The notes beneath the pieces were generated by a model that did not search any database, was not told where the DNA came from, and saw nothing but the letters and a program-made list of their open reading frames with translations. This document shows, one piece after another, positions 5,071-5,505 of a stretch of 5,505 bases of DNA (position 1 is its first letter; each line of letters opens with the position of its first letter). The translations under genes and the position numbers were made by a program. This DNA comes from Betaproteobacteria bacterium (GTDB lineage: Bacteria > Pseudomonadota > Gammaproteobacteria > Burkholderiales > SG8-39), in NCBI GenBank assembly GCA_029865405.1, contig JAOUGZ010000214.1, forward strand, positions 1 through 5,505. The letters are read 5' to 3'.

Positions 5071-5505
5071 TACGTCCTCCCCTGGTTTTCGTGTTTGAGT
5101 ATTCTGCCGGCCAATTGTTTCCCCAGCTCGACGCCCCACTGGTCGAAGCTGTTCACGTTCCAGATCACGCCCTGCGCGAACACCTTGTGCTCGTAGGCGG
5201 CGATGAGCGCGCCCAAGGCGCGCGCGTCGACGCGCCGCAGGCGCAGCGTATTCGAGGGCCGGTTTCCGGGGTACTGCCGGTGCGCGGGCAGCGCCGGGTC
5301 GTCGGTGCCGAAGGCGAGCGCGCGCGCTTGCGCCTCGGCGTTGGCGTCGAGCGCCGCGCTTACGCCGGCGACGATGAAGTCGGCGGGTACGACCTGCGTA
5401 CCCTGGTGCAGGAGCTGGTGGAAGGAATGCTGGCTGACGGTGCCTTCGGCGCCCCAGACCACCGGCGCCGTGGCGTAGGCGAGCGCGCGCCCTTCGCGAT
5501 CGACG
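5070..5505 (-). CDS. pgi: glucose-6-phosphate isomerase, C-terminal part (5' end outside window)
   Basis: The frame is open from the window edge (first full codon at 5504) and gives the last 144 residues, ending in TAA at 5072-5070. Glucose-6-phosphate isomerase (EC 5.3.1.9) interconverts glucose-6-phosphate and fructose-6-phosphate in the cytosol. The fragment shows VVWGAEGTVSQHSFHQLLHQ (fragment residues 15-34). The QH histidine (fragment residue 26) aligns with catalytic His388 of mammalian GPI. The second GPI signature, GVIWNVNSFDQWGVELGK, spans 112-129 and its final Lys is the Lys518 equivalent. The usual WGEPGTNGQH is altered to WGAEGTVSQH, but the catalytic His is kept. The catalytic Glu of the ESNGK region would lie just outside the window. 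The gene overlaps DUF6494 by one base (TAATG) and heads the visible leftward unit. Confidence 0.95.
   Translation of the reverse strand, partial: VDREGRALAYATAPVVWGAEGTVSQHSFHQLLHQGTQVVPADFIVAGVSAALDANAEAQARALAFGTDDPALPAHRQYPGNRPSNTLRLRRVDARALGALIAAYEHKVFAQGVIWNVNSFDQWGVELGKQLAGRILKHENQGRT
5076..5082 (-). promoter_or_regulatory. Shine-Dalgarno of the DUF6494 gene inside the end of pgi
   Basis: GGGGAGG on the minus strand stands 5 nt before the ATG at 5070 and lies within the last sense codons of pgi. It decides the start of the small protein and, with the TAATG stop/start overlap, points to coupled translation. Confidence 0.8.

Noticed and set aside
5071..5139. An upstream start that would add 23 residues to the DUF6494 protein
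   Set aside because: The added part lies within pgi, is unlike the family N-terminus, and a strong GGGGAGG favours the ATG at 5070.

Overview
The window is GC-rich, densely packed chromosomal DNA from a proteobacterium, most likely a betaproteobacterium. This rests on the style of the oligoribonuclease, the CobD/CbiB-family protein, the GPI and the DUF2007 and DUF6494 proteins. That assignment comes from recalled family resemblance, not from a search. There are nine protein-coding genes, two of them cut by the window edges. I see no RNA gene, CRISPR array, insertion sequence or phage gene. Almost every base is coding; the only real non-coding element is a 62-bp perfect palindrome.

Left block (1-2394): the 3' part of a CobD/CbiB-family membrane protein runs rightward. 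It meets head-on a leftward three-gene unit: an M48 (Ste24-type) membrane metallopeptidase, a pterin-4a-carbinolamine dehydratase, and a small DUF2007 protein with a C-terminal zinc ribbon. The gaps in this unit are 8 and 13 nt, so it is very probably one transcript. The two convergent stop codons interlock in a single CTAG.

Centre (2395-3021): orn (oligoribonuclease, all DEDDh residues present) runs rightward, divergent from the peptidase gene across only 21 bp. It ends in the palindrome (2960-3021). The palindrome supplies two bases of the orn stop codon and, on the other strand, the last codon and stop of ridA. It looks like a dispersed REP/MITE-type repeat and could also act as a two-way terminator hairpin.

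Right block (3016-5505): a leftward, tightly coupled unit reads pgi (3' end only), a DUF6494 small protein, an FAD-linked D-lactate dehydrogenase-type oxidase, and a RidA-family imine deaminase. Junctions are a TAATG stop/start overlap, a 4-nt gap and a GTGA overlap. Central sugar metabolism, a flavoprotein oxidase and an imine-scavenging protein are thus probably co-expressed.

This is mainly housekeeping sequence. The items most worth a second look are the palindrome placed exactly on two stop codons, the uncharacterised DUF6494 and DUF2007 proteins inside tight operons, and the oxidase-RidA pairing. I found no convincing sign of an undescribed defence or mobile system.
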